Origin: a bacterium
GTDB taxonomy: Bacteria; Verrucomicrobiota; Verrucomicrobiia; Limisphaerales; UBA8199
Direction: 5' to 3'
Assembly (NCBI GenBank): GCA_021784555.1
Contig: JAJYHY010000041.1
Span: forward strand, 1 to 36,391
Length of the DNA stretch: 36,391 bases
The notes beneath the pieces were generated by a model that made no database searches, was not told where the DNA came from, and was given only the letters and a program-made list of their open reading frames with translations. This document shows, in pieces, positions 24,684 through 32,669 of this stretch (its first letter is position 1; each line of letters opens with the position of its first letter). The translations under genes were made by a program, and so were the position numbers.

Positions 24684-25306
24684 TCCTCAAGGCTGACGAA
24701 CTTGCCAACTGGCTTGGAAACCCACCTGCTGACCCACGGGAGCGACTGTTCATTAGACCCACGCCGAACCTGCAGCACCTGGCTCACAGCGGTGCGGCCT
24801 CGATTGACCTGCGACTCGGGACATGGTTCATGACCTTGCCTCGCGCACGCTTCACGCACCTGGACGTTCTTGAAGAACTCGATCCGTCCGATGCAGACGC
24901 GGCCAGGCTCGCTAAGACTCACTACGTGCCATTCCACAAGCGGTTTATCCTCCATCCAAAGGACTTCGTTCTCGCTGTCACGCTCGAATGGCTGCGCCTT
25001 CCTGATAAGTTGGCGGGATACGTCGTCGGGCGTTCCTCTTGGGGGCGGCGTGGCCTCATCATTGCTACTGCGGCGGGCGTTCATCCCGGTTTTACCGGGT
25101 GTTTGACGCTCGAGTTGGGCAACGTAGGTGAGGTGCCCATCGCTCTGGTGCCCGGCATCGCGATCTGCCAGGTGTTTTTCCACCGCGTTGAGAGCCGGTC
25201 CGCCAAGACAGACTGCAGTTCCTTCCTTGGGTCCCGAAAGCCAGGTGTGGGCACGATCAAACGGGACGAGATTGCCTTGCGTCTGGCGGCTCCTGCTAGA
25301 CCATAG
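24680..25306 (+). CDS. dCTP deaminase-like protein (Dcd/DUT superfamily)
   Basis: The 208-residue product has the Dcd/dUTPase trimer-type core: ASIDLRLG (40-47), GRSSWGRRG (117-125) and GVHPGFTGCLTLELGNVG (133-150). In E. coli Dcd the active site uses Ser111, Arg115 and Glu138. The matching Ser119/120, Arg124 and Glu145 are present, so deamination of dCTP to dUTP, or a related activity, is plausible. It also has an insert around 50-90 and no chromosomal-type neighbours of nucleotide metabolism. Since dCTP deaminases of unusual context act in phage defence (dCTP depletion), this operon is a defence candidate; the link is inference. ATG 24680 overlaps the preceding stop. Confidence 0.85.
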   Translation: MILKADELANWLGNPPADPRERLFIRPTPNLQHLAHSGAASIDLRLGTWFMTLPRARFTHLDVLEELDPSDADAARLAKTHYVPFHKRFILHPKDFVLAVTLEWLRLPDKLAGYVVGRSSWGRRGLIIATAAGVHPGFTGCLTLELGNVGEVPIALVPGIAICQVFFHRVESRSAKTDCSSFLGSRKPGVGTIKRDEIALRLAAPARP

Positions 25307-25524
25307 AATTTGCGCCGCTGCTGTGAGCTGCACATCCGGAGCCGCCCTGGGGATGGGAGGAACCTTGAGTGGGGAGATGCTGGGCGGGTCGGAAGTTGCA
25401 CGCATCCGTAGGAGAGGGAACCCGGGATGAGACGCGGCGGGTTTTCTACGGTCACCCCCCTCGCTGGATAGGAGCGAAAACCATCAACATTGCGAGGGCA
25501 AGGATGTTCTTGTTTGCGACAGCG

Positions 25525-26562
25525 TCAAGGGGCTCGTTGCGTATGGTCTCGGTACCATTCCATCGCGACGTCAAGGCCCTGGTCGATGCGGTAGGTGGGT
25601 TCGTATCCAAGCAACTGCCTGGCCAGGGTGACGTCCGCCAGTGAGTGGCGCACGTCGCCGGGCCTGAAATCGCAATAGACGGGACGCTGCTCGGGGAGAG
25701 CCGGGTCGAGCCGGCGTAATCCGTTCTGGAGCAGACGGAACAGCTCATTGAGCGTTGTGCGTTCTCCCACGGCGACATTGTAAGCCCGGTTCAGGGCATC
25801 GGCATTCGTGGTGGTCGCGGCCAGGAGGTTTGCCTGCACGACATTGGTGACAAAGCAAAAGTCGCGGCTCGTCTCGCCATCTCCGTTGATATGGACCGGC
25901 TCGCGCCGGAGCAGGGCGGCTATCCACCTCGGTATGACGGCCGCGTAGGCGCCCTCCGGGTCCTGCCGCGGCCCGAACACGTTGAAATAGCGCAGGCCGA
26001 TGGAGGCAAATCCGTAGGCAAGGGCGAACGCGGTGGCATAGACCTCATTGATGGCCTTGGTCGCGCCGTAGGGCGAGAGCGGCCTGCCGATTCTGCTTTC
26101 GACCTTTGGCAAGGCCGGTTCATCCCCGTACACCGCGCTGCTGGAGGCGTACACGAACCGGCTGACTTTCGCCTCCCGCGCCGCCACCAGCACGTTCAGA
26201 AACCCGGAGACGTTGCTCTCGTGGGCGCCAAGCGGGTCCTCCATGGAGCGCGGCACCGAGCCGAGCGCGGCCTGGTGCAGGACAAAATCGATGCCCGCGC
26301 AAGCCGCACGGCAGACCGCCACCTGGCGAATGTCTCCCTCGATAAACCGGAATCTCTCCCATTCGGACGGGCTTACATTGGTCTTGACTTCATCAAGATT
26401 GGCCGCCTTGCCGGTGGAGAAATTGTCCAGGCCAACGACGCGCTGGCCGAGGCGCAGGAGCGCCTCCAGCAAGTTGGAGCCGATGAATCCCGCCACGCCC
26501 GTGATCAACCAGGTTCTGGGGTTCGCCCTGAGTTCGTCTTGGAGTCTATCGTACGAGGACAT
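25525..26562 (-). CDS. wbpP: UDP-GlcNAc/UDP-GalNAc 4-epimerase, WbpP/TviC type
   Basis: Short-chain-dehydrogenase-type epimerase that interconverts UDP-N-acetylglucosamine and UDP-N-acetylgalactosamine for surface polysaccharide. The 345-residue product starts [20 protein letters not shown], matching the unusual N-terminus of WbpP. It has the NAD-binding TGVAGFIGS (21-29), ASSSAVYG with the catalytic Ser, and SPYGATK (Tyr165, Lys169). The segments [30 protein letters not shown] and [11 protein letters not shown] are close to known WbpP sequence. Length is normal. It supports the view that the nearby GT2 and methyltransferase build a surface glycan. Start is ATG 26562. Confidence 0.92.
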   Translation of the reverse strand: MSSYDRLQDELRANPRTWLITGVAGFIGSNLLEALLRLGQRVVGLDNFSTGKAANLDEVKTNVSPSEWERFRFIEGDIRQVAVCRAACAGIDFVLHQAALGSVPRSMEDPLGAHESNVSGFLNVLVAAREAKVSRFVYASSSAVYGDEPALPKVESRIGRPLSPYGATKAINEVYATAFALAYGFASIGLRYFNVFGPRQDPEGAYAAVIPRWIAALLRREPVHINGDGETSRDFCFVTNVVQANLLAATTTNADALNRAYNVAVGERTTLNELFRLLQNGLRRLDPALPEQRPVYCDFRPGDVRHSLADVTLARQLLGYEPTYRIDQGLDVAMEWYRDHTQRAP

Positions 26563-26574
26563 TAGTCTTTACTT

Positions 26575-27060
26575 TTGTTGCTTCAGAAATCCGCCCGCCA
26601 TCATGCCCCAGACCTCCGCCGCCGAAAAGCTGTTTCTTGCTGGAGTGCGACTCCATCCGTCGCTTTGGATTCCGCCCGAAGCGCAGTCTGCCGCGTTCCG
26701 CGGTCCGCTACCGCGAGGGGCTTCGGGCCGAGCTCGGGGGCCGGCAGCCGGCGAACCGAACGCCATCGCGGCTTCACGCTGCTCGAACTGCTGACCGTTA
26801 TCGCCGTCATTGCCATTCTCGCGGCGCTGCTTTTGCCGTGGAAGCGCCAGTTCATCGCCCCGACCGACATCCGAAATCCCAGCGGGACTTACGTCTTTAT
26901 CGACGAGCATCCGGACACCCTCAACGACGCCTATTTCTGGATTAACAGCGAGGGGTGGGCGGACCTGCCCGGGTCACTCCACAACCGAGGCGCCAACCTC
27001 GCGTATTCAGATGGCCATTCCGAGCGGCACCAATGGCGGAGCGCGCAGACCGTGGTGCTG
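26575..27060 (+). pseudogene. Internally deleted prepilin remnant
   Basis: The frame contains the prepilin cleavage site and helix G|FTLLELLTVIAVIAILAALL (near 26770) and jumps straight to the normal C-terminal part: PSGTYVFIDEHPDTLNDAYF, HNRGANLAYSDGHSERHQWR. Intact relatives, such as 14932-15855, have 120-200 residues between these ends. That middle is missing here, joined at about WKRQFIAP. The stop codon is also lost: the frame continues through the gap into the DUF1080 gene at 27463. No good start codon is obvious (TTG 26575). It is best read as a decayed gene, not a fusion protein. Confidence 0.7.
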
Positions 27061-27462
27061 GTGAGGTTCCGAAGAGACCGCGCCTGGCATCCGACCGATA
27101 AGGCAGGTATGAACCCGACCAATATTGTGCCGCAAAAGAACGCAGAAATCGCAACGCAGGAGAACACGCGCTTGGTTGCTGCTCTTTGGCGCGACAATAA
27201 AATACGCGGCCGCGTATTTTATTGTCGCGCCGCGGCGTCGGTTCTGATTATTTCTGAAGCCAGAAGGCATAATGATCGAAATCATTTGTCCGGGTGTTGG
27301 GCATTTTGCCTTGCTGTATTTGACGTTGTTTCGTGTTTCGAGTTTTTGCGGCCGAGACGCGCTGGTACGGGCCGGATGCACCTCTCCCGCGGTTTTGGTT
27401 GTTTCTGTTTTGACATGGCCGGGGAAGCCCTTCATTCTCAGGCGTCCAACAATGGAAAAACG
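27061..27462. other. Non-coding gap with a 44-bp perfect palindrome
   Basis: No convincing gene. The stretch carries the palindrome at 27188-27231 and presumably the promoter of the DUF1080 gene. It stays open in the frame of the neighbouring pseudogene, which makes it easy to mis-annotate as coding. Confidence 0.55.
27188..27231. repeat. 44-bp perfect palindrome
   Basis: Every base from 27188 to 27209 pairs with 27231 to 27210: 22-bp arms, no spacer, centred on GCGGCCGC. An AT-rich part (ACAATAAAATA) lies between GC clamps, so the transcript from either strand would form the same strong hairpin with a U-rich interior. A long gapless palindrome is unusual because such sequences are unstable in many hosts. 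Possible roles are bidirectional terminator, operator for a large dimer, or hairpin mobile element. Confidence 0.85.
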
Positions 27463-28797
27463 ATGAAAGTCAATGAAATGACGTTGTTACCTCGCTTAGC
27501 TCTCACCACGTTGCTGATCGCCGTCGGCGGCCAATTCGGTCTGGCGGTCGATGTGCCGCACCCGCCGCCGGGCTTCACCGCCCTGTTCAATGGCAGAGAC
27601 TTGGCTGGCTGGCGCGGAGGCGAGACCTTTGATCCACGCAAACTCGATGCCATGCCCCCGGCGGAGCGCAAGGCGCAGATAGCGAAATGGACCCGGTCAA
27701 TGAAGCAGCATTGGCGGGTCGAAAACGGGGATCTGGTTAATGACGGTTACGGCGCCTACGCCACGACCAAGAAAGAATACGGCGATTTTGAGCTGCGCCT
27801 TGAATACAAGACCGTCCCCAGGGCCGATTCCGGCGTGTACCTGCGCGGGTGTCCCCAAGTCCAGATTTGGGATTCGACCGAGAGAGACAAATTCTCGCTG
27901 GGGTCCGACAAAGGCTCAGGCGGCCTGTGGAACAACAGCCCCGGTGCGCCGGGCAAGGACCCCTTGGTACTGGCGGACAGGCCCTTCGGCCAATGGAACT
28001 CGTTTCGAATCCTAATGGTTGGTTCTCGAGTCAGCGTCTGGCTCAACGGCAAACAGGTCGTCGATCACGCGCTGATGGAGAATTACTACGACCGCAGCAA
28101 GCCCATCCCGCCCCGCGGCCCGATTGAGTTGCAGACGCACGGCGGGGAGATCCAATGGCGCAATATCTACATCCGCCAGATTGGTCCAGGCGAGGCCAAC
28201 GCCATCCTCGAATCCCATGGCAACCAGGGGTTCAAATCGATCTTCGACGGCAAGGACTTCGCCGGCTGGGCGGGCCCGCTGGACAATTACCAAATCGTCG
28301 ATGGCGCCATCCAGTGCCGGCCGCGCAAGGGCGGCACGATCTACACGAAAAAGCAGTACAGCGACTTCGCCGTCCGGCTTGAGTTCAAGCTTCCTCCCGG
28401 CGGCAACAACGGCCTGGCCATCCGCTACCCCGGCTATGGGGATACGGCCTACGACGGCATGTGCGAGTGCCAGGTGCTCGACGACCATTACGAGCAGGCA
28501 ACCGGGGAGAAGATCGACCCGCGCCAAGCCCACGGCTCCGCTTATGGCATGGTGGCCGCCGCCCGCGGCTATCAGCACCCGATCGGCACATGGAACTTCG
28601 AAGAGGTCACCGTCAAAGGCTCAACTATCAAGGTGGAACTTAATGGCACGATCATCCTGAATGCCGACCTCTCCAAGGTCCACACATATATGCATGACAG
28701 CCCGCATCCGGGAAAGAACCGGACTCGCGGCCACTTTGGGTTCGCCGGCCACAACGACCCGGTAGCTTTCCGCAACGTCGAAATAAAGGAACTTTAA
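27463..28797 (+). CDS. Secreted protein with two DUF1080 domains
   Basis: From ATG 27463 the product is 444 residues: signal peptide (LLPRLALTTLLIAVGGQFGL), first DUF1080 domain (PGFTALFNGRDLAGWRGGET through GEIQWRNIYIRQIGPGE), then a second (GFKSIFDGKDFAGWAGPLDN through PVAFRNVEIKEL). Both keep the F[ND]G-K/R-D-L/F-x-GW start motif and the GEIQWRNI/VAFRNVE end strand. DUF1080 is annotated as 3-keto-disaccharide hydrolase in recent work. A tandem copy may bind or cleave longer glycans. It is upstream of GH38, but a 294-bp fold-back element lies between them. Confidence 0.85.
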   Translation: MKVNEMTLLPRLALTTLLIAVGGQFGLAVDVPHPPPGFTALFNGRDLAGWRGGETFDPRKLDAMPPAERKAQIAKWTRSMKQHWRVENGDLVNDGYGAYATTKKEYGDFELRLEYKTVPRADSGVYLRGCPQVQIWDSTERDKFSLGSDKGSGGLWNNSPGAPGKDPLVLADRPFGQWNSFRILMVGSRVSVWLNGKQVVDHALMENYYDRSKPIPPRGPIELQTHGGEIQWRNIYIRQIGPGEANAILESHGNQGFKSIFDGKDFAGWAGPLDNYQIVDGAIQCRPRKGGTIYTKKQYSDFAVRLEFKLPPGGNNGLAIRYPGYGDTAYDGMCECQVLDDHYEQATGEKIDPRQAHGSAYGMVAAARGYQHPIGTWNFEEVTVKGSTIKVELNGTIILNADLSKVHTYMHDSPHPGKNRTRGHFGFAGHNDPVAFRNVEIKEL

Positions 28798-29190
28798 AAC
28801 CCAATGCCACTAACATTTGCTGGCTCCAGCCGGCGCCCTCTTTGTTCCGGAGGCAGGCTTGACAATAGCCCAACGTTTCAACGTTGGGTTAGATCGCCGA
28901 GGGGCAACGAGTCCCGAATGGGACGGCTGACGTTGTGGTGTCAGGGCTCTTCTGGCCCCTCAGCCGTCCCTGTCGGGACTTGTTTCGGTCCGCACCCCCA
29001 CCCAACGTTGAAACGTTGGGCTATTCTCGGAAGTGCCTCCGGCACAGGGCCATGCGCGCAGTTGGCCCGGCCGATGCCCGGGCCAAAAGTTAGTGGCACT
29101 GTCTCCAGAAACCCGCGCTCGCGGACGAGGGCGTCCGCGCTCCTATCGCCGCCTAGGCAGTTACGAAAACATTATAGCTGGTCCGCCAAC
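28798..29190. other. Gap filled by a fold-back element
   Basis: This 393-bp stretch is almost wholly taken up by the inverted-repeat element at 28805-29098. The remaining ~90 bases lead into the GH38 start. Frames open across it only by chance. Confidence 0.6.
28805..29098. mobile_element. Fold-back (MITE-like) element of nested inverted repeats
   Basis: The ends, TGCCACTAACATTTG (28805-28819) and CAAAAGTTAGTGGCA (29084-29098), are inverted copies with one mismatch. Moving inward, the paired blocks are CCGGAGGCA/TGCCTCCGG, AATAGCCCAACGTTTCAACG with its inverse (each arm also a hairpin CCCAACGTT-AACGTTGGG), and GAGTCCC...GGGACGGCTGA with its inverse. The whole 294 bp can fold into one long branched stem. 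It has no gene. The ends suggest non-autonomous transposition; no target-site duplication is apparent. Confidence 0.75.
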
Positions 29191-31773
29191 TTGCGGGCCG
29201 CCATACTCCTGTTTTTGGCCCTGGCCTTGCTCTCAGCTCAGGTCAGTGCGCAAGTACCACCGCCGGTGCGGCTGCCCGCACAGGTTTTTGTGGTGTCCAA
29301 CTTCCACCCGGCCAGTTGCGGCTGGCTGGCCAACTGGTCGGTCGAGAGGAACTACTGCGCCAATTCCTATCTGGACCACTTGGACCGCGTTCGGGACGAC
29401 CCGAACTACGACTTTGCGATGTCGGAGTGCAACAACATGATAGCGATTGAGAATTTCCAGCCTCAACGCTTTGCGGAACTCAAGCAGCAAGTCCGCCAGC
29501 ACCGGGTGGAACTGGTGAACGCCTTTTTCCTCGAACCCACCATCAATCTGTCCGGGGGCGAGGCGCTGGCCAAGATGGGCATCGAAGGTTTGCGCTGGCA
29601 GGAACAGGTGATGGGCGTCCGCCCGCGCTACTGTTGGGCCATTGATGTCTGCGGCACCCACGCGCAGATGCCGCAGCTCTGCAAGTTGCTCGACCTGGAC
29701 GCCTTGATTTACACGCGCCGCAATCGTTCCGGCAAGACGGTTTTTTGGTCCGAGTCGCCGGACGGTTCGCGCATCCTCACGCTGGTCCCCGGCGGCTATT
29801 CCGAGAACCTCGGCGACCTCTATTCCGCGCGCCAGGCCCCGAGCAAGGCGCAACTGCTTCAGGCCGCCAGGACCATCTCCTCCAAGCTCGCCACCACCCC
29901 GGTCGGCGCGCCCGTGTTGATTCTCGGCGGTAGCGGCGATTATTCCCTCGCCCCGGCATGGCATCAAAACCCCACCGCCTTTCTTGAGGCCTGGAAGAAG
30001 TATCGCCCTGACTGCAATCTCCGGTTCACGGGCCTCTCGCCTTACGTGGACGCGCTGTTGCCCGGCGTAAAGTCCGGCCAGTTCGATTTGCCCACCGTGC
30101 GAACCGGCACGAGCTACACCTTTGATTCCTTCTGGATCGAGAACCACCGGGTCAAGGCCTGGTTTCGGCGGGACGAACACGCGCTCCAGTCGGCCGAGAT
30201 GCTCGCCACCATTGCCAGTCTCAAGACCGGATTCGCGTATCCGGTGCAACCGTTTTATCACGCCTGGCTGCAAATGCTGCTAAGCATGGACCGCAACACG
30301 CTGTGGGGCAGCGCGGGGGGAATGGTCTTCCAAAGCAAGAGTTCGTGGGATGTCGCCGACCGCCTCGGCTGGGTACAGAAGGAAAGCGCGGCCACTCTCG
30401 AAACAGCCGCGCGCCAGCTTGCTGGCCAAGGCTCAGCGGTCACGTTGTTCAACTCGGCCAACTGGACACGCACCGATCCGCTTCGCTTAAGATTGCCTCC
30501 AGGCCGGAGCCTCGCCGGAGTGAAAAGCGAGGCCGGCGGTGACGGCACAACGTTTTGTGAGCTGAAAGTCCCAGCGGTGGGCTTCGTGGGCGCGAAACTG
30601 CAAGCCAAGCCCGCCCCCGCGCCCGTTGCCATCAGCCTGCCCAAGACGATTGAGACGGAATATTACTCCGCGCGCGTGGACCCGCTCACCGGCGCATTGG
30701 TGAGTCTGAGAAGCAAGCCCTCCGGCCGCGAAATGCTGGGCGGGCCGGCTAATGTGATAGTCGCCGAACGGCATACCGGCGGGGGCGATCCGGGTGACTT
30801 CACCGCGCCGCGTCGCAAACGTCCCCGTCTCGCCACCTCCAGTGATTACAAAACGACCGTGACCGCGACGGAAGGCCCCCTCGCCATCACCATTGACGCG
30901 CGGGGCAAATTCTTTGGCGGCGGGGCGATCAAGCGCGTCATCCGCTTTTTCAAGAATTCACCCCGCATCGAGTTCGAGACTGACCTCAATGACATTCCAA
31001 ACCTCACGGTGGTCGTCGCCGAGTTCCCGCTCGCCCGAACTCCGGCGCAAGTCCGCCGCGGCATCCCGTTCGGGTTTTCCCGTGACGACGGCACGATCTC
31101 CGGCATCGTGCCCGCCGTGCGCTGGAGCGATTACTCCTCGCCCGGCCAGGGCGGCGTAGCGTTGCTTGACCGCGGCTTGCCCGGACGCGAACTCGACGGA
31201 CGCACGCCCATCATTTACCTCCTCAACGCCAGCGACAAATATTACGGCTACCCAAACGCCTGGTTGAGCGGCAAAGGTCCTCACCATTTCGAGTATGCGC
31301 TGGTCGCTCACGATTCGGATTGGCCCTCCGCCCGCGTGCCGCGACTGGCCTGGGAATACAACGACCCGGTAACGGTTGCGACCAATTGCCGCGCCATTGA
31401 CCCGATGTCATTCGTGCAAACCTCTGGCAACCTGATTGTCGAGGCCATGCGCCGGGATGGTCCCGACATCGAGATGCGCCTGATCGAAGCCCTCGGCCAG
31501 CCTGGCACGGCAAAGGTGGCCTTGCATCTGCCTCACGCCTCCGCCGCGCTGACCGATCTGGTCGGCCGGCACGCACAGGGTCTGCAAGGCGGTCCAGTTT
31601 ACGAATTTCCCGTTCGCCCTCAGCAGATCCTCACCTTGCGGTTCCGCACGGCTGAGCCTGTTCCCACCATCCGGCCATTAATCCGCTGGGACGAACTGGT
31701 TCCACGACAGAAGTGGGCTGCCCTGCACCACTATCTCCCGGACAAAAAGGGGCATCCCCCAACCGGGTCCTGA
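29191..31773 (+). CDS. Secreted glycoside hydrolase family 38 (alpha-mannosidase-like)
   Basis: The product, about 860 residues from TTG 29191, starts with a signal peptide (RAAILLFLALALLSAQVSAQ). It has the GH38 layout: N-terminal catalytic barrel with WAIDVCGTHAQMPQLCKLL around residue 151, where the catalytic Asp of GH38 is expected, then a helical bundle and large beta domains. The zinc-ligand motif that in alpha-mannosidases reads H-x-D-P-G-W reads FHPASCGWL here, so His is kept but the Asp ligand is not obvious. Open frame extends to 28804 only because the fold-back element has no stop. ATG 29073 (MPGPKVSG) lies inside that element. TTG start is inferred from the signal peptide. Confidence 0.85.
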   Translation: MRAAILLFLALALLSAQVSAQVPPPVRLPAQVFVVSNFHPASCGWLANWSVERNYCANSYLDHLDRVRDDPNYDFAMSECNNMIAIENFQPQRFAELKQQVRQHRVELVNAFFLEPTINLSGGEALAKMGIEGLRWQEQVMGVRPRYCWAIDVCGTHAQMPQLCKLLDLDALIYTRRNRSGKTVFWSESPDGSRILTLVPGGYSENLGDLYSARQAPSKAQLLQAARTISSKLATTPVGAPVLILGGSGDYSLAPAWHQNPTAFLEAWKKYRPDCNLRFTGLSPYVDALLPGVKSGQFDLPTVRTGTSYTFDSFWIENHRVKAWFRRDEHALQSAEMLATIASLKTGFAYPVQPFYHAWLQMLLSMDRNTLWGSAGGMVFQSKSSWDVADRLGWVQKESAATLETAARQLAGQGSAVTLFNSANWTRTDPLRLRLPPGRSLAGVKSEAGGDGTTFCELKVPAVGFVGAKLQAKPAPAPVAISLPKTIETEYYSARVDPLTGALVSLRSKPSGREMLGGPANVIVAERHTGGGDPGDFTAPRRKRPRLATSSDYKTTVTATEGPLAITIDARGKFFGGGAIKRVIRFFKNSPRIEFETDLNDIPNLTVVVAEFPLARTPAQVRRGIPFGFSRDDGTISGIVPAVRWSDYSSPGQGGVALLDRGLPGRELDGRTPIIYLLNASDKYYGYPNAWLSGKGPHHFEYALVAHDSDWPSARVPRLAWEYNDPVTVATNCRAIDPMSFVQTSGNLIVEAMRRDGPDIEMRLIEALGQPGTAKVALHLPHASAALTDLVGRHAQGLQGGPVYEFPVRPQQILTLRFRTAEPVPTIRPLIRWDELVPRQKWAALHHYLPDKKGHPPTGS

Positions 31774-31788
31774 GCCTCTGGAAATGCG

Positions 31789-32586
31789 TCAGAGTCGGCC
31801 CGCCTTGCGGAGCAGATCGCGCGCCCAGGCGGCATCCTCGGTTGAGAGTGGCGGGTCGAGCTGCTGACGATAATCGGTGCGTTCGTAGCGACCGCGCTCG
31901 TAGGCCTGGTTGAAGACTGCCTGAAGGTCCAAGACGACATCGTGGTCGCATGGGCGCAGAGGAACAGCGATACGCGGCAGCGGTTCCCGCAGCGGAAGAC
32001 GATAGAGGGCGCGTTCCCCCGGATTGGTGGCGCGAAAAACGCAAACCATATAGGCTGCCCGGCTGCGAGCCGGCAACAGAGCCTCGTCCATCGAAAACAC
32101 CCAGCCGCCTTTTCGCACCAAGTCTATCTCGAGAAGGTTCACGCCTGCGGAAAGGTAATCGCGCTGTTTTGCCGTATAAGCACGCCGGGCGCGCCCCGGC
32201 AGCTTATTGGAAGGGCTGAGCACCTCGATGGCTGTGACCACCCGCCCCCCGGACGAGGGGTCGATTATCTCGATGCGCCGTTGGACTTCGGGTTCGGGCA
32301 GGCGCACCAGCAGAGGCGTCGCCACAGCGGCGGGCGGGGTCAGGGTCGCGACGCTGCGTTCCAGACCTCCGGGCCGGTCCTCGGCGACATACACGTCGGG
32401 CCGAGCCGATGCAGGCGATTCCTCTTGGATATCGACCGACACGTCCTCCTCAGCCCGGGCCACGAGCGGTTCGGGGAGTTGAAACTGGAGTTGGTCGGCG
32501 GCATAAATAATCAAACGCGCATGCACGTCCCGCCAGTGCAACTCCAGCCACGGGTCCATGCCTGGAAATGGACTGTTCACGGGCAA
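31789..32586 (-). CDS. DUF4058 family protein
   Basis: The 265-residue product begins PFPGMDPWLELHWRDVHARL, the signature N-terminus of DUF4058, and contains TAIEVLSPSNKLPGRARRAY. The I-E-V-L-S-P-S-N-K segment resembles the core of Uma2/PD-(D/E)XK-like nuclease folds, but function is unknown. It ends RRVP-like residues and DLLRKAGRL. The family is common in cyanobacteria, Planctomycetota and Verrucomicrobiota. It is convergent with GH38 (15-bp gap) and divergent from the kinase gene. Start is ATG 32586. Confidence 0.88.
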   Translation of the reverse strand: MPVNSPFPGMDPWLELHWRDVHARLIIYAADQLQFQLPEPLVARAEEDVSVDIQEESPASARPDVYVAEDRPGGLERSVATLTPPAAVATPLLVRLPEPEVQRRIEIIDPSSGGRVVTAIEVLSPSNKLPGRARRAYTAKQRDYLSAGVNLLEIDLVRKGGWVFSMDEALLPARSRAAYMVCVFRATNPGERALYRLPLREPLPRIAVPLRPCDHDVVLDLQAVFNQAYERGRYERTDYRQQLDPPLSTEDAAWARDLLRKAGRL

Positions 32587-32669
32587 ACACTACCCGGCAG
32601 GCCATTGCCCAGCAAGGGTGAACGCGCCCACCGGTTGACAATTCTCCCCTCTCGACTCACCCTTCCAGG

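Noticed and set aside
26575..28797. One 740-residue fusion of prepilin and DUF1080 protein
   Set aside because: A proper start and signal peptide occur at 27463, and the linking ~130 codons are non-coding in character and contain the 44-bp palindrome.
28804..29190. 129-residue N-terminal extension of GH38
   Set aside because: It is translated from the fold-back element, and the signal peptide begins only at 29191.
29233..30273. Minus-strand open frame inside GH38
   Set aside because: It is antisense to recognisable GH38 sequence.
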